Source: an uncultured Lachnospiraceae bacterium (GTDB lineage: Bacteria > Bacillota > Clostridia > Lachnospirales > Lachnospiraceae). Taken from it: a DNA stretch of 52,461 bases. The DNA lies in the NCBI GenBank assembly GCA_910584945.1, contig CAJUDY010000029.1, positions 1 through 52,461 of the forward strand, in the 5' to 3' direction. How positions within the stretch are numbered: the stretch's first letter is position 1; every line of letters begins with the position of its first letter. Positions 17,581 to 25,548 of the stretch are shown in pieces. Both the position numbers and the translations under genes were made by a program. The notes below the pieces were generated by a model. It saw only the letters and a program-made list of their open reading frames with translations, did not search any database and was not told the DNA's origin.

Positions 17581-18867
17581 CTATACCTCAACGGCCGCTT
17601 CGGTCACCAGATCGATTGCCTTCTGGATCGCAAGGTCTTTCTTCATCTCGTCAATCTGGTTTTCTCCGAAGAATTCTTTTACTTTCTCTACTTCCATCTT
17701 ATACTGATCTGCCATCTTCTGCATCTCAGCTTCCACATCCGCTTCCGTCACTTCCAGGTTCTCTGCCTTGGCAACCGCCTCCAGCACCAGTCTGCTCTGA
17801 ATGTTCTGAAGCGCCCTCGGACGCATCTGCTCTTCATACTGCTCTTTCGTCATGCCAGAGAACTGGAAATACTGCTCCAGAGACATTCCCTGCATCCGCA
17901 TGCGCTGTGCAAAGTCGTCCATGAGCTGCTCCGTCTGGAACTCCACCATCGCGTCCGGGATCTCCATCACCGCGCCCTCGATGATCTTTTCGATCACCAG
18001 ATCTTCTTTGATCTTTTTCGCCTCTTCCTCTTTCTCTTTCAGAAGCTTTTCCCGAATATCCGCTTTGTATTCGTCCAGCGTATCGAATTCGGATACCTCC
18101 TGAGCGAACTCATCGTCCACATCCGGAAGCTCTTTTACCTTGATTCCGTTCACGCGGCATTTGAACACTGCCGCTTTGCCTGCCAGATCTTTGGAACCGT
18201 AGTTCTCCGGGAAGGTCACATTCACATCCAGATCCTCGCCGATCTTCGCGCCCACAAGCTGCTCCTCAAAGCCAGGAATGAACGCGCCGGAGCCGATGGT
18301 CAGATCATAGTTTTCTCCTTTGCCGCCCTCGAACGCTACTCCGTCCACAAAGCCCTCGAAATCAAGGGCGACAATATCTCCGTCCGCCACCTCGCGGTCT
18401 TCCACGGTGATCGTCCTTGCGTTCGACTCTCTTTCTTTCAAAAGCGCCGCCTCAATCTCCTCATCATGGACCTCGATGGGCGTCTTCTCCACTTCCACGC
18501 CTTTGTACTCCGGCAGCGTCACTTCCGGCTTCAGAGCAACGGTGGCCGTATAGATAAAGGGACTTCCGCTCTCGATCTGTACAATGGAAAGCTCCGGACG
18601 GGACACGACTTCCTCCCCGCACTCGTCCACCGCCTCCGCGTAGGAAGCGGGAAGCATCTCGTCGATGGCGTCATTATAGAAGATCTCCCTGCCATACATC
18701 TTCTCAATCAGCGGTCTTGGGGCTTTCCCTTTTCGGAACCCCGGAACATTGATATTTTTTCTCATTTTCTGATACACGGTCTGAATCGCTTTTTCCACAG
18801 TCTCAGCGGGTACTTCGATGGTCAGCTTCGCCATGTTTTTCTCTAATTTTTCTACCTGTACGCTCAT
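17581..18867 (-). CDS. tig: trigger factor
   Basis: A 428-residue ribosome-associated chaperone and peptidyl-prolyl isomerase. The N-terminal ribosome-binding signature GFRKGKAPR is near residue 44. The FKBP-type PPIase domain spans about residues 155-240 (DGDIVALDFEGFVDG, GSGAFIPGFEEQLVG), and the C-terminal chaperone arms are helical and rich in glutamate and lysine. An AAGGAGG ribosome binding site precedes ATG 18867. It heads the tig-clpP-clpX-lon-ysxC protein-quality-control group. Confidence 0.96.
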   Translation of the reverse strand: MSVQVEKLEKNMAKLTIEVPAETVEKAIQTVYQKMRKNINVPGFRKGKAPRPLIEKMYGREIFYNDAIDEMLPASYAEAVDECGEEVVSRPELSIVQIESGSPFIYTATVALKPEVTLPEYKGVEVEKTPIEVHDEEIEAALLKERESNARTITVEDREVADGDIVALDFEGFVDGVAFEGGKGENYDLTIGSGAFIPGFEEQLVGAKIGEDLDVNVTFPENYGSKDLAGKAAVFKCRVNGIKVKELPDVDDEFAQEVSEFDTLDEYKADIREKLLKEKEEEAKKIKEDLVIEKIIEGAVMEIPDAMVEFQTEQLMDDFAQRMRMQGMSLEQYFQFSGMTKEQYEEQMRPRALQNIQSRLVLEAVAKAENLEVTEADVEAEMQKMADQYKMEVEKVKEFFGENQIDEMKKDLAIQKAIDLVTEAAVEV

Positions 18868-18945
18868 AATCCTGAATATATCCTCCTTGTATTTTATATC
18901 AGTATTGCCCGATTTACATACTCATAGACATTTTAAGAGTATATC

Positions 18946-18982
18946 ACAAAAAAATGAGACTGTCTAGTGCGACAGCCTCATT
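18946..18982 (-). terminator. intrinsic terminator of the spore protein gene
   Basis: On the minus strand ATGAGGCTGTC-GCACTA-GACAGTCTCAT (11-bp stem, one G-U pair) is followed by seven T. It lies 27 bp after the SASP stop and isolates that gene from tig. Confidence 0.85.
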
Positions 18983-19008
18983 GTTTTTGTTATTTTTTTA
19001 TTTTTTTC

Positions 19009-19230
19009 CTACTGACCGGAAGACATCTGCTGTTCCTGCTTCATGATCATCTTCTTGACCATTTCGCCGCCGATGGAACCTGCCTGTCTGCTGGTCAGAT
19101 CGCCATTGTAACCGTCTTTCAGCGGAACGCCAAGTTCGCTGGCAACTTCCTCTTTAAAACGATTCATAGCTGCTTTTGCTTCCGGTACTGCCATGTTGTT
19201 GGTTCCGGATGTGCTGTTCTGACTTGCCAT
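19009..19230 (-). CDS. alpha/beta-type small acid-soluble spore protein
   Basis: A 73-residue SASP that coats DNA in dormant spores and protects it from UV and heat. ATG 19230 is chosen because GGAGGTGATAAAC lies directly upstream and the protein then opens MASQNSTSG; a longer frame lacks a ribosome binding site. The germination protease site region EVASELGV (about residues 27-34) and the DNA-binding segment LTSRQAGSIGGEMVKKMI near residues 45-62 are conserved. It is expected to be transcribed in the forespore by sigma-G. It is the only sporulation-specific structural gene in the window and shows the host is an endospore former. Confidence 0.93.
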   Translation of the reverse strand: MASQNSTSGTNNMAVPEAKAAMNRFKEEVASELGVPLKDGYNGDLTSRQAGSIGGEMVKKMIMKQEQQMSSGQ

Positions 19231-19297
19231 GTTTATCACCTCCATGACCATAGTATCCTCGAAAACGCTATGGACATACTGGAAGTTTCTGCCGGTT

Positions 19298-19849
19298 TTA
19301 ATGGCCGTAGATAATGCCCTCTTTCAGCTCCAGCGCTTTTTCTTTTGTTGTCAGCTGCTCCACCAGCGCCAGAGCGAAAGCGATGGCCGTCCCCATGCCG
19401 CGGCTTGTGGTCACGTTGCCGTCCACCGCCACTTTGTCGTACACCACTTCCGCACCCGCAAGACGCTCTTCAAAGCCCGGGTAGCACGCCGCCTTTTTTC
19501 CTTTTAAGATTCCCAGATCGCCGAGCACGCTGGGCGCCGCGCAGATCGCCGCCACTTTTTTTCCTTCTTTATGAAATGCAGCAAGAAGTTCCGTAAGAGG
19601 CTTGCATGCCCCCAGATGCTTCGTCCCCGGCATGCCGCCCGGCAGCACCAGAAGTTCTGTCTCTTTAAAATCCGCGTCCTTCAGGCAAAGATCCGCCCGC
19701 ACCGCGATCTGATGGCTTCCGGTCACTGTCCGCGAATCGCTGATCGACACCGTCTGCGTCTCCACACCTGCTCTCCGAAGCAGATCCACCACCGTCAGGC
19801 CCTCAATCTCCTCGAATCCATCCGCAAGAAATACACACACTCTGCTCAT
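19298..19849 (-). CDS. DJ-1/PfpI family protein
   Basis: A 183-residue flavodoxin-like protein of the DJ-1/ThiJ/YajL branch. The nucleophile-elbow cysteine is in AAICAAPSVLG near residue 104, the supporting glutamate in GFEEIEG near residue 15, and LVLPGGMPG near residue 68 completes the active-site loop. Members act as glyoxalases, deglycase-like proteins or chaperones; the exact activity here is open. It is a single gene with a GGAGA ribosome binding site, divergent from the CYTH gene. Confidence 0.88.
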   Translation of the reverse strand: MSRVCVFLADGFEEIEGLTVVDLLRRAGVETQTVSISDSRTVTGSHQIAVRADLCLKDADFKETELLVLPGGMPGTKHLGACKPLTELLAAFHKEGKKVAAICAAPSVLGDLGILKGKKAACYPGFEERLAGAEVVYDKVAVDGNVTTSRGMGTAIAFALALVEQLTTKEKALELKEGIIYGH

Positions 19850-19944
19850 ATTATTTGTCTCCTTTTTTCCTTTATCATACCATTTTCATAAAAAATATGC
19901 TACACTGATTCTACCATAATAAAACGAAACGGAGTCATTCATCC

Positions 19945-20394
19945 ATGAAATCCTATGAAATCGAACGCAAATATCTGATTCAGAACCCGCCTGCCGATCT
20001 CTCCTCCTACCCCTGTCACGAAATCGAACAAGGCTATCTCTGCACCGACCCTGTGGTCCGCATCCGCAGGCAGGACGACGACTACTATCTGACCTACAAG
20101 TCCAAAGGCCTTATGGTAAGAGAAGAATACAATCTCCCTCTGACCAGAGAAGCTTATGAGCACTTAAAGGCCAAAATCGACGGCCGACTGATCAGCAAGC
20201 GGCGCTATCTGATCCCGCTGCCTCCCTACACCATCGAGCTGGATCATTTTTTCAGTCCAAAAGAAGGCCTCTTCCTGGCGGAGGTGGAATTTCCCACAAA
20301 AGAAGAAGCCCTCGCCTTTTTGCCGCCCCGGTGGTTCGGAGAGGATGTCACAGAGTCTCCCCTGTACCACAACAGCCACCTAAGTAAACTTTGA
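19945..20394 (+). CDS. CYTH domain protein (inorganic triphosphatase-like)
   Basis: A 149-residue stand-alone CYTH protein. The N-terminal signature EIERKYL (residues 5-11, the ExExK metal/triphosphate motif) and the alternating charged strands VRIRRQ, YLTYKSKG and ISKRRYLI form the positively charged triphosphate tunnel. CYTH enzymes hydrolyse inorganic triphosphate or thiamine triphosphate, or cyclise ATP; bacterial short forms are usually triphosphatases. It is a single gene, convergent with pyrC with an 11-bp gap. Confidence 0.85.
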   Translation: MKSYEIERKYLIQNPPADLSSYPCHEIEQGYLCTDPVVRIRRQDDDYYLTYKSKGLMVREEYNLPLTREAYEHLKAKIDGRLISKRRYLIPLPPYTIELDHFFSPKEGLFLAEVEFPTKEEALAFLPPRWFGEDVTESPLYHNSHLSKL

Positions 20395-20405
20395 TCCGAC
20401 TCCGG

Positions 20406-21671
20406 TCATTCAGCGCAGTAGACAATCTGTCCATTGCAGATCGTATAGTGAACCCTGCCCGGCAGCTCCCAGCCAAGGAATGGACTGTTGGAGGCTTTGG
20501 AGGCGAAGCGCTCCACCTTCCAGTATTCCTTTTCCCCAAAAATCACCAGATCCGCAGGCGCGTCCTCCTCAATGCTTCCCGGACACATACGATAGAACTC
20601 CGCCGGATTCCTGCTCATGCACGCCATCAGTTCCATCAGCGTCAGATGGCCCGGTTCCACAAGAGAGCGGATGCCAAGCCCGAGAGAGGTCTCCAGTCCA
20701 ATGATGCCGCTGGGCGCTTCCGCGAGAGGTCTCGCCTTTTCTTCCGGGCTGTGGGGCGCGTGATCCGTAACAATCATGTCGATCACCCCTTCTTTCAGCC
20801 CCCGGATAATCGCCTGCCGGTCTTCCTCTGTGCGGACCGGAGGATTCATCCTGGCGTTTGTTCCGTATGTAAGAACCGCTTCGTCCGTCAGGGTAAAATG
20901 ATGCGGCGTCGCCTCCGCGTGGACGTCCGCCCCCATCTTTTTCGCCAGCCTTACAAGCTCTACGGAATTTTTGGAACTGATATGCTGGATACAGACCCTC
21001 GCCTTCGTGTACAGGGCAAGCATGCAATCCCTTGCCACCATCACATCTTCCGCCTCCCGGGCGACTCCTCCGTATCCCAGCTTCTCTGACACTTCCCCCT
21101 CATGAACGCCGGCCCCTTTGATCAGGGCCGGATCTTCCTCGTGAAGACTGATGGGAAGCCCCAGGGCGTCCGCCCGCCTCATGGCTTCAATCAAGAGCCG
21201 TTCATCCAGAAGAGGAATTCCGTCGTCCGTGAATCCCGGCGCGCCGGCTTCCTCAAGAGCCTCCATATCCACCAGTTCCTTTCCCTCCAGGCCTTTGGTG
21301 ATCGCCGCTGCCTGCAGAACATGGATGCCTGTCTTTTCTCCTTTCTCCTGGGCATAGCGAAGGGTCTCCGGGTTGTCCGCCGCCGGCTTCGTATTGGCCA
21401 TACACACCACGGTCGTAAATCCTCCCCTTGCCGCCGCCCGGGATCCGGTCTCTATGTCTTCCTTATAAGTAAGCCCCGGATCGCGAAAGTGCACGTGGGC
21501 GTCCATAAGCCCCGGGGCAACAATCAGCCCTGACGCGTCCAGCACCTGCGCGCCGGGCGCGGACAGTCCGCACCCCACCTTCTGAATCCGGACCCCCTCG
21601 ATCAGTACATCCAATACCTGGTCTGTCCCGGTCACCGGGTCCACCACTCTTCCATTTTTTATCAGTATCAT
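20406..21671 (-). CDS. pyrC: dihydroorotase
   Basis: A 421-residue class I dihydroorotase of the third step of pyrimidine synthesis. The zinc-binding DAHVHFRDPG is at about residues 58-67 and is followed by the conserved GGFTTVVCMANTKPAADN segment. The VTDHAPH motif near residue 300 carries the catalytic aspartate. AAAGGAG precedes the ATG. The gene stands apart from other pyr genes in this window. The H-x-H-F-R-D-P-G signature and the TDHAPH motif separate it from the hydantoinase at 28980. Confidence 0.95.
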   Translation of the reverse strand: MILIKNGRVVDPVTGTDQVLDVLIEGVRIQKVGCGLSAPGAQVLDASGLIVAPGLMDAHVHFRDPGLTYKEDIETGSRAAARGGFTTVVCMANTKPAADNPETLRYAQEKGEKTGIHVLQAAAITKGLEGKELVDMEALEEAGAPGFTDDGIPLLDERLLIEAMRRADALGLPISLHEEDPALIKGAGVHEGEVSEKLGYGGVAREAEDVMVARDCMLALYTKARVCIQHISSKNSVELVRLAKKMGADVHAEATPHHFTLTDEAVLTYGTNARMNPPVRTEEDRQAIIRGLKEGVIDMIVTDHAPHSPEEKARPLAEAPSGIIGLETSLGLGIRSLVEPGHLTLMELMACMSRNPAEFYRMCPGSIEEDAPADLVIFGEKEYWKVERFASKASNSPFLGWELPGRVHYTICNGQIVYCAE

Positions 21672-21769
21672 ATGCCGCTCCTTTTATATTTTCTGCTTTT
21701 ATTTTATCGTTTAAGAATTAAGAATACAAGGACTGTCTGCCATCTTCACTGTATTTTTTTCCGAATCTG

Positions 21770-21778
21770 TGCTATAGT
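21770..21778 (+). promoter_or_regulatory. candidate extended -10 promoter of the CapA-like gene
   Basis: TGCTATAGT fits an extended -10 element (TGN plus TATAGT). No convincing -35 box lies 17 bp upstream. It sits two bases before the 160-bp repeat, so the transcript leader would contain the repeat. Confidence 0.4.
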
Positions 21779-21779
21779 A

Positions 21780-21939
21780 GATATCAGGTTACCGTTCACG
21801 GCTCAGGAATGCGCACTGGCTGCGCATTCCGTAAGAACATGATTCAGGTGTGAGGGGCGATTTTTGCGCAGCAAAACCTGGAATATCGCCCCGAAGCGTT
21901 GCTGTAAGCGGCCTTCGGGCCGTAAGCAGTAACAATATC
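21780..21939. repeat. 160-bp multi-hairpin intergenic element
   Basis: The element is bounded by imperfect terminal inverted repeats (GATAT..GGTTAC at the left, GTAAC.ATATC at the right). Inside are GGAATGCGCA/TGCGCATTCC (10-bp perfect stem), GGGGCGAT/ATCGCCCC enclosing TTTTGC/GCAAAA, and CGGCC/GGCCG. It has no coding potential. Its size and nested palindromes resemble a MITE- or REP-like dispersed element. It forms nearly the whole leader of the downstream CapA-like gene. Confidence 0.6.
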
Positions 21940-21965
21940 AGTGACAAAGGAGGTCCCTCTGTATC

Positions 21966-23180
21966 ATGAAAGCACTTATGAAAGGACTGGGAATCGGACT
22001 TGCCCTTGGGATGATTCTGATCTTTGCCTGGTCCTTCTATCATTCCCATATGCTTAACAAACCAGCTCCCGAACAAACGCCTGTTCCTGCGGAAACCGCC
22101 GACACGGAAGTTTCTGCAGAAAATTCTTCTGAAGATACGGTTCCTCTGGAAGACTCTTCATCCGCTGAAACGACGGACACGGAAGATGCAGAAGAAGTGC
22201 CTCCAGAGCCGGAGCCTGCCGCTGATCCTGTACCCTCCGAGGCAGTCCTTGCCTTCGCCGGGGACGTCATGTTCTCCGAGCAGTATATTGCCTCCTATGA
22301 CCAAAACGGAATCTCCGCCTTTGCCGATCCGGAAATGTTAAAAGCCATGCAGGATGCGGACCTGTTCATGTTCAATGAAGAATTCCCCTTCAGCCTCCGG
22401 GGCGAAGCCATGGAAGACAAGCAGTATACCTTCCGCACCGATCCCAAATACATCTCCATCTTCCAGGAACTCGGCGTCGACCTGGTCACGGTGGCCAACA
22501 ACCACGCCCTGGACTTCGGCCAGGACGCGTTCTGCGATACCCTGGACACCTTAAAGCAGGCGGGCATCCCCTATGTGGGCGGCGGTTACAACTTCGCCGA
22601 GGCCTCCGCCCCCGCTATATTTACCCTTCAGGGACAGACCTTCGCCGTCTTTGCCGCCACCAGGGTCTCTCCCTCCTACGACTGGTATGCCACAGACAGC
22701 CAGCCGGGACTTTTTCAGACCTATGATCCCTCTAAGTTGAACGCCGCCATCGCCGAGGCCAGCCAGCAGTACGACCACGTCATCGTCTTCGTCCACTGGG
22801 GCATCGAGCGCAACGAGCTGCCCGAAGACTACCAGCGCAGCCTCGCCCGGGACTACATCGACGCAGGCGCGGATCTGATCGTCGGATGTCACCCTCATGT
22901 ACTGCAGGGCTTCGAATACTACCAGGGGGTGCCCGTGGTGTACAGCCTCGGCAACTATCTCTTCGGCAACCGCTCGGGGGAAACCCTGCTCTTAAAGGCG
23001 CATTTTTCCGACGACGGTGCTCTTACGGTCCGGCTTCTTCCCTGTCGGCGGGAGAACGGGATTTTAACCTCCATGAAAGATCCAGGAGAGCTTTATCGGC
23101 ATTTGACGGAGCTGTCTTTTGAGGCGAGCGTCTCGGAGAACGGGATTTTGACATCGGCGGGGACTTCTGTAAATGACTAA
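21966..23180 (+). CDS. CapA family protein (poly-glutamate/capsule-type metallophosphatase fold)
   Basis: A 404-residue exported protein. Residues 6-26 form an uncleaved or cleavable signal anchor, followed by an acidic, threonine/serine/proline-rich linker to about residue 92. The catalytic-like domain has FAGDVMF near residue 99, TVANNHALDFG near residue 179, VFVHWGIERN near 275 and GCHPHVLQGFEYYQG near 306, the usual CapA (PGA_cap, PF09587) metal-binding motifs. Members act at the cell surface in polyglutamate capsule anchoring or related hydrolysis. AAAGGAGG lies about 12 bases before the ATG. It stands alone, with no capB/capC genes nearby, so capsule synthesis should not be inferred. 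Confidence 0.88.
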   Translation: MKALMKGLGIGLALGMILIFAWSFYHSHMLNKPAPEQTPVPAETADTEVSAENSSEDTVPLEDSSSAETTDTEDAEEVPPEPEPAADPVPSEAVLAFAGDVMFSEQYIASYDQNGISAFADPEMLKAMQDADLFMFNEEFPFSLRGEAMEDKQYTFRTDPKYISIFQELGVDLVTVANNHALDFGQDAFCDTLDTLKQAGIPYVGGGYNFAEASAPAIFTLQGQTFAVFAATRVSPSYDWYATDSQPGLFQTYDPSKLNAAIAEASQQYDHVIVFVHWGIERNELPEDYQRSLARDYIDAGADLIVGCHPHVLQGFEYYQGVPVVYSLGNYLFGNRSGETLLLKAHFSDDGALTVRLLPCRRENGILTSMKDPGELYRHLTELSFEASVSENGILTSAGTSVND

Positions 23181-23246
23181 TGTTTAAAAGTTTTCTGTAA
23201 TGGTGGATTTATTGGGGATTATCCTTGGGAAAGAATTGAAAGCTGT

Positions 23247-23292
23247 ATAAAAAGACACCAATCATAATACTCATCGTATCAAAATCGGTGTC
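23247..23292 (-). terminator. second hairpin terminator after the tRNA-Leu pair
   Basis: On the minus strand GACACCGAT ... ATTGGTGTC (9-bp stem, one G-U) is followed by TTTTTAT. It lies after the first tRNA terminator and also separates the unit from the CapA-like gene. Confidence 0.55.
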
Positions 23293-23303
23293 CATTTATA
23301 ATG

Positions 23304-23348
23304 TACAAAACAGCGCGAAACCTGAACCAACCGGGTTCTGCTTCGCGC
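23304..23348 (-). terminator. terminator of the tRNA-Leu pair
   Basis: On the minus strand GCGCGAA ... TTCGCGC with an inner AACC/GGTT stem is followed by TGTTTTG, directly after tRNA-Leu(CAG). Confidence 0.7.
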
Positions 23349-23355
23349 CATCAGA

Positions 23356-23440
23356 TGCGGAAGAAGGGACTTGAACCCTCACGAGCGTAGCGCTCACAAG
23401 AACCTGAATCTTGCTCGTCTGCCAATTCCGACACTTCCGC
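23356..23440 (-). tRNA. tRNA-Leu(CAG)
   Basis: An 85-nt class II tRNA. The acceptor stem GCGGAAG/CTTCCGC and discriminator A are clear. The anticodon stem CAAGA/TCTTG encloses loop TTCAGGT, giving anticodon CAG for codon CUG. The long variable arm (GAGCG/CGCTC) is typical of leucine tRNA. CCA is not encoded. It is 38 bp downstream of tRNA-Leu(AAG). Confidence 0.95.
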
Positions 23441-23478
23441 AAACCATATGTTATTGTTGCAGAGCCATACTCTCTGCA

Positions 23479-23562
23479 TGCGGAAGATGGGACTTGAACC
23501 CACACGACCTAACGGTCACAAGATCCTTAGTCTTGCTCGTCTGCCAATTCCGACACTTCCGC
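23479..23562 (-). tRNA. tRNA-Leu(AAG), A34-type
   Basis: An 84-nt class II tRNA with the same acceptor and D arm as the downstream neighbour, indicating a duplication origin. The anticodon stem CAAGA/TCTTG encloses loop CTAAGGA, giving anticodon AAG. An A at position 34 is normally deaminated to inosine by a TadA-type enzyme, which would let one tRNA read CUU, CUC and CUA. Most bacteria use GAG here. The variable arm ACC/GGT differs from that of tRNA-Leu(CAG). CCA is not encoded. Confidence 0.93.
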
Positions 23563-23597
23563 AAACCATCGAATCGCTCAACGACTCAACGATAGTT

Positions 23598-23626
23598 ATT
23601 ATAGCACCTTGTATCACTCCCGTCAA
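23598..23626 (-). promoter_or_regulatory. sigma-A promoter of the tRNA-Leu pair
   Basis: On the minus strand TTGACG and a perfect TATAAT are separated by exactly 17 bp, about 36 bp upstream of tRNA-Leu(AAG). It is the best housekeeping promoter in the window. Confidence 0.85.
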
Positions 23627-23681
23627 TACCTTTTTTTCATTTTTTTACATTTTTTGTTACTTTTCACAGTCACATTAGACA

Positions 23682-25025
23682 TTATAGATATCCCCTTCTT
23701 TTAGAATCCAGAATGCCCAGCTGTTCCCGGTATTTGGCGATGGTTCTTCGGGCTACGGTGATTCCTTCCTCTGCCAGCAGTCGCTTAAGCCTGGCGTCGC
23801 TTAAGGGACTGGATTTCTCCTCCTTCTCAATCAGAGCCCGAATCCGCTCTTTCACGCTTTCCGGCGCGGTTTGCTCCTCCTTCGATACGGCGGTCTGGAA
23901 CAGATCTTTTAAGAGCACCGTCTTTTGATACTGCAGATATTTTCCCCGGACCGCGCGGCTGACGGTGGAGGAATGCAGATGAAGCTTTTCTGCAATCTCT
24001 TCCTGTGTCATGGGCTTTAACAGCTCCCTGCGCAGAAAATAGCCGCTCTGATACTCCAGGACCGCATGCACGATCTTTAAAATGGTATTTCTGCGCTGTT
24101 CCACACAGTCCAGCACATACCTGGCCCGTCTGAGCTTCTCTGCAAAATACGCTTTCAGTTCGGGATCTTCCGCCTCCTCCATCATATGGATATAGTAATC
24201 ATTCAGGGAATACTCCCCCATCCAGCGGTCGTTCAATTCCACTTTCCAGGCCTCTCCCTCCCGGACCGCCAGAATATCCGGAACAAGATAGGAAGTCTCC
24301 TTATTCCCGCCTGCCAGAGGCTTCGGGTTCAGCGTGCTTAAGAGATGCATATATTCTTTCACGGTCGCAGTAGAGACATGGAGCTCTCTGGTGATCCTGC
24401 TGATCTGCCCTTTCAGAATCTCTCCCAGATACTTTTCCGTCATCTCATAGAGCTTCGGTTCCTCGACGCCTGCACGCTCAAGCTGCAGAAGCAGACACTC
24501 CGACAAGTCCTTTGCAAAAACCCCCGCAGGCTCCAGCTCCTTCAGATCATGAAGACACGCCTCCACGGTGCGGACCTCATATCCTGATACCTTTGCGATC
24601 TCTTCTGCCTCATAGGGAAAATATCCATTGTCGTCCAGACAGGCAACCAGATACCGCAGCAATTTCCATTCTCCCTTGCTGTAACGCTCGTGAGGCAGCT
24701 GCTCCAGAATCATTTTTTCCAAGCTTCCCTGTTCCTTTGCCCGGATATCTCCCCGCCGGTCCACATCGTCGTCACGCTCCCGGGTCTGTATCCCGCTGTA
24801 TTCACTGCCCTTTTCGCTGTACTCGCTGCCCTTCTCATAGAATTTCTCCAGGTTTTGTATGGTCTCTTCCTGTCGGTCCGTGGACGTCTCCAGTAGAGGA
24901 TTTTCCAGGTATTCCGTCTGAAGAAATGCGTCCAGCTCCTGGTTCGTATACTCCAGAATTTTCAGCGACTGAATCTGTGCTCCTGATAGTGTCTGTGCCT
25001 GTTCCAGGCTCAAATAACTCTGCAT
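23682..25025 (-). CDS. rpoN: RNA polymerase sigma-54 factor
   Basis: A 447-residue sigma-54. The glutamine/leucine-rich activator-interacting region is at residues 1-45 (LSLEQAQTLSGAQIQSL), the core-binding domain follows, and the C-terminal DNA-binding part has the HTH near residue 330 and the RpoN box ARRTIAKYREQLGI near residues 423-436, which contacts the -24 element. An acidic linker near residues 65-80 contains a tandem seven-residue repeat (EKGSEYS twice). It lies just downstream of the sigma-54-regulated operon ending at ridA, which fits functional linkage, although a terminator and the AbrB gene separate them. AAGGGGGAA precedes the ATG. Confidence 0.96.
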   Translation of the reverse strand: MQSYLSLEQAQTLSGAQIQSLKILEYTNQELDAFLQTEYLENPLLETSTDRQEETIQNLEKFYEKGSEYSEKGSEYSGIQTRERDDDVDRRGDIRAKEQGSLEKMILEQLPHERYSKGEWKLLRYLVACLDDNGYFPYEAEEIAKVSGYEVRTVEACLHDLKELEPAGVFAKDLSECLLLQLERAGVEEPKLYEMTEKYLGEILKGQISRITRELHVSTATVKEYMHLLSTLNPKPLAGGNKETSYLVPDILAVREGEAWKVELNDRWMGEYSLNDYYIHMMEEAEDPELKAYFAEKLRRARYVLDCVEQRRNTILKIVHAVLEYQSGYFLRRELLKPMTQEEIAEKLHLHSSTVSRAVRGKYLQYQKTVLLKDLFQTAVSKEEQTAPESVKERIRALIEKEEKSSPLSDARLKRLLAEEGITVARRTIAKYREQLGILDSKRRGYL

Positions 25026-25127
25026 CTTATCTGTTCCCCCTTAAAACAGCTTTCTTCTACATGTTCCATTCCTTTTCGTACGCCATCCGGCAGGATTTCC
25101 AGTAACGGGCCAGGCCATTATTGATGC

Positions 25128-25385
25128 CTACTTCACCACGCTTTCTTCCCTAAGCTCCTTGATCATTGCCATAACATCATCATCGTTCTTAAGCCCAAGT
25201 CTTTCTGCTTCTCCGGCAAATGCTCTCTGCGCTTCACGAAATGCATCCATGGAAGAATTCATCATATAAATCCTTCCTGATCCTTCCATAAATAAAACCT
25301 TATCTCCACTCTTAATTCCAAGTTTTCTTCTGATTTCCACAGGTATTGTCACCTGACCTTTTGATGTTACTTTTGCCAGTTCCAT
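25128..25385 (-). CDS. AbrB/MazE/SpoVT-type DNA-binding protein
   Basis: An 85-residue protein with a swapped-hairpin AbrB domain at residues 1-45 (VTSKGQVTIPVEIRRKLGI, GDKVLF) and a helical C-terminus. Such proteins act either as transition-state regulators or as antitoxins. Its C-terminal tail (EAERLGLKNDDDVMAMIKELR) resembles antitoxins paired with PIN-domain toxins, but no toxin gene follows: the next 100 bp are non-coding and lead into rpoN. It has its own promoter. It could regulate rpoN or itself (inference). Confidence 0.85.
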   Translation of the reverse strand: MELAKVTSKGQVTIPVEIRRKLGIKSGDKVLFMEGSGRIYMMNSSMDAFREAQRAFAGEAERLGLKNDDDVMAMIKELREESVVK

Positions 25386-25435
25386 CGTAACGCTCTTCTC
25401 AAACGTAATGTATTCCTTACTTCCCTTACGATACG

Positions 25436-25464
25436 AATATATCTGATTTCCATCAAATTATCAA
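25436..25464 (-). promoter_or_regulatory. sigma-A promoter of the AbrB-type gene
   Basis: On the minus strand TTGATA and TATATT are 17 bp apart, about 50 bp upstream of the start codon. Near-palindromic bases between promoter and gene (CGTAA ... TTACG) could be an autoregulatory site. Confidence 0.6.
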
Positions 25465-25473
25465 TCTTTTCCT

Positions 25474-25523
25474 GAAAAATTCCAGGGGCAGATGCCGCTC
25501 ATACAAGCCGCATCTGCCCCTGG
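25474..25523 (-). terminator. strong terminator ending the sigma-54 operon
   Basis: On the minus strand CCAGGGGCAGATGC pairs with GCATCTGCCCCTGG around a short loop (14-bp stem) and is followed by AATTTTTC. It lies about 25 bp beyond the ridA stop. Confidence 0.93.
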
Positions 25524-25548
25524 TTAAGGCAGTTCTGTATTTATTTTT

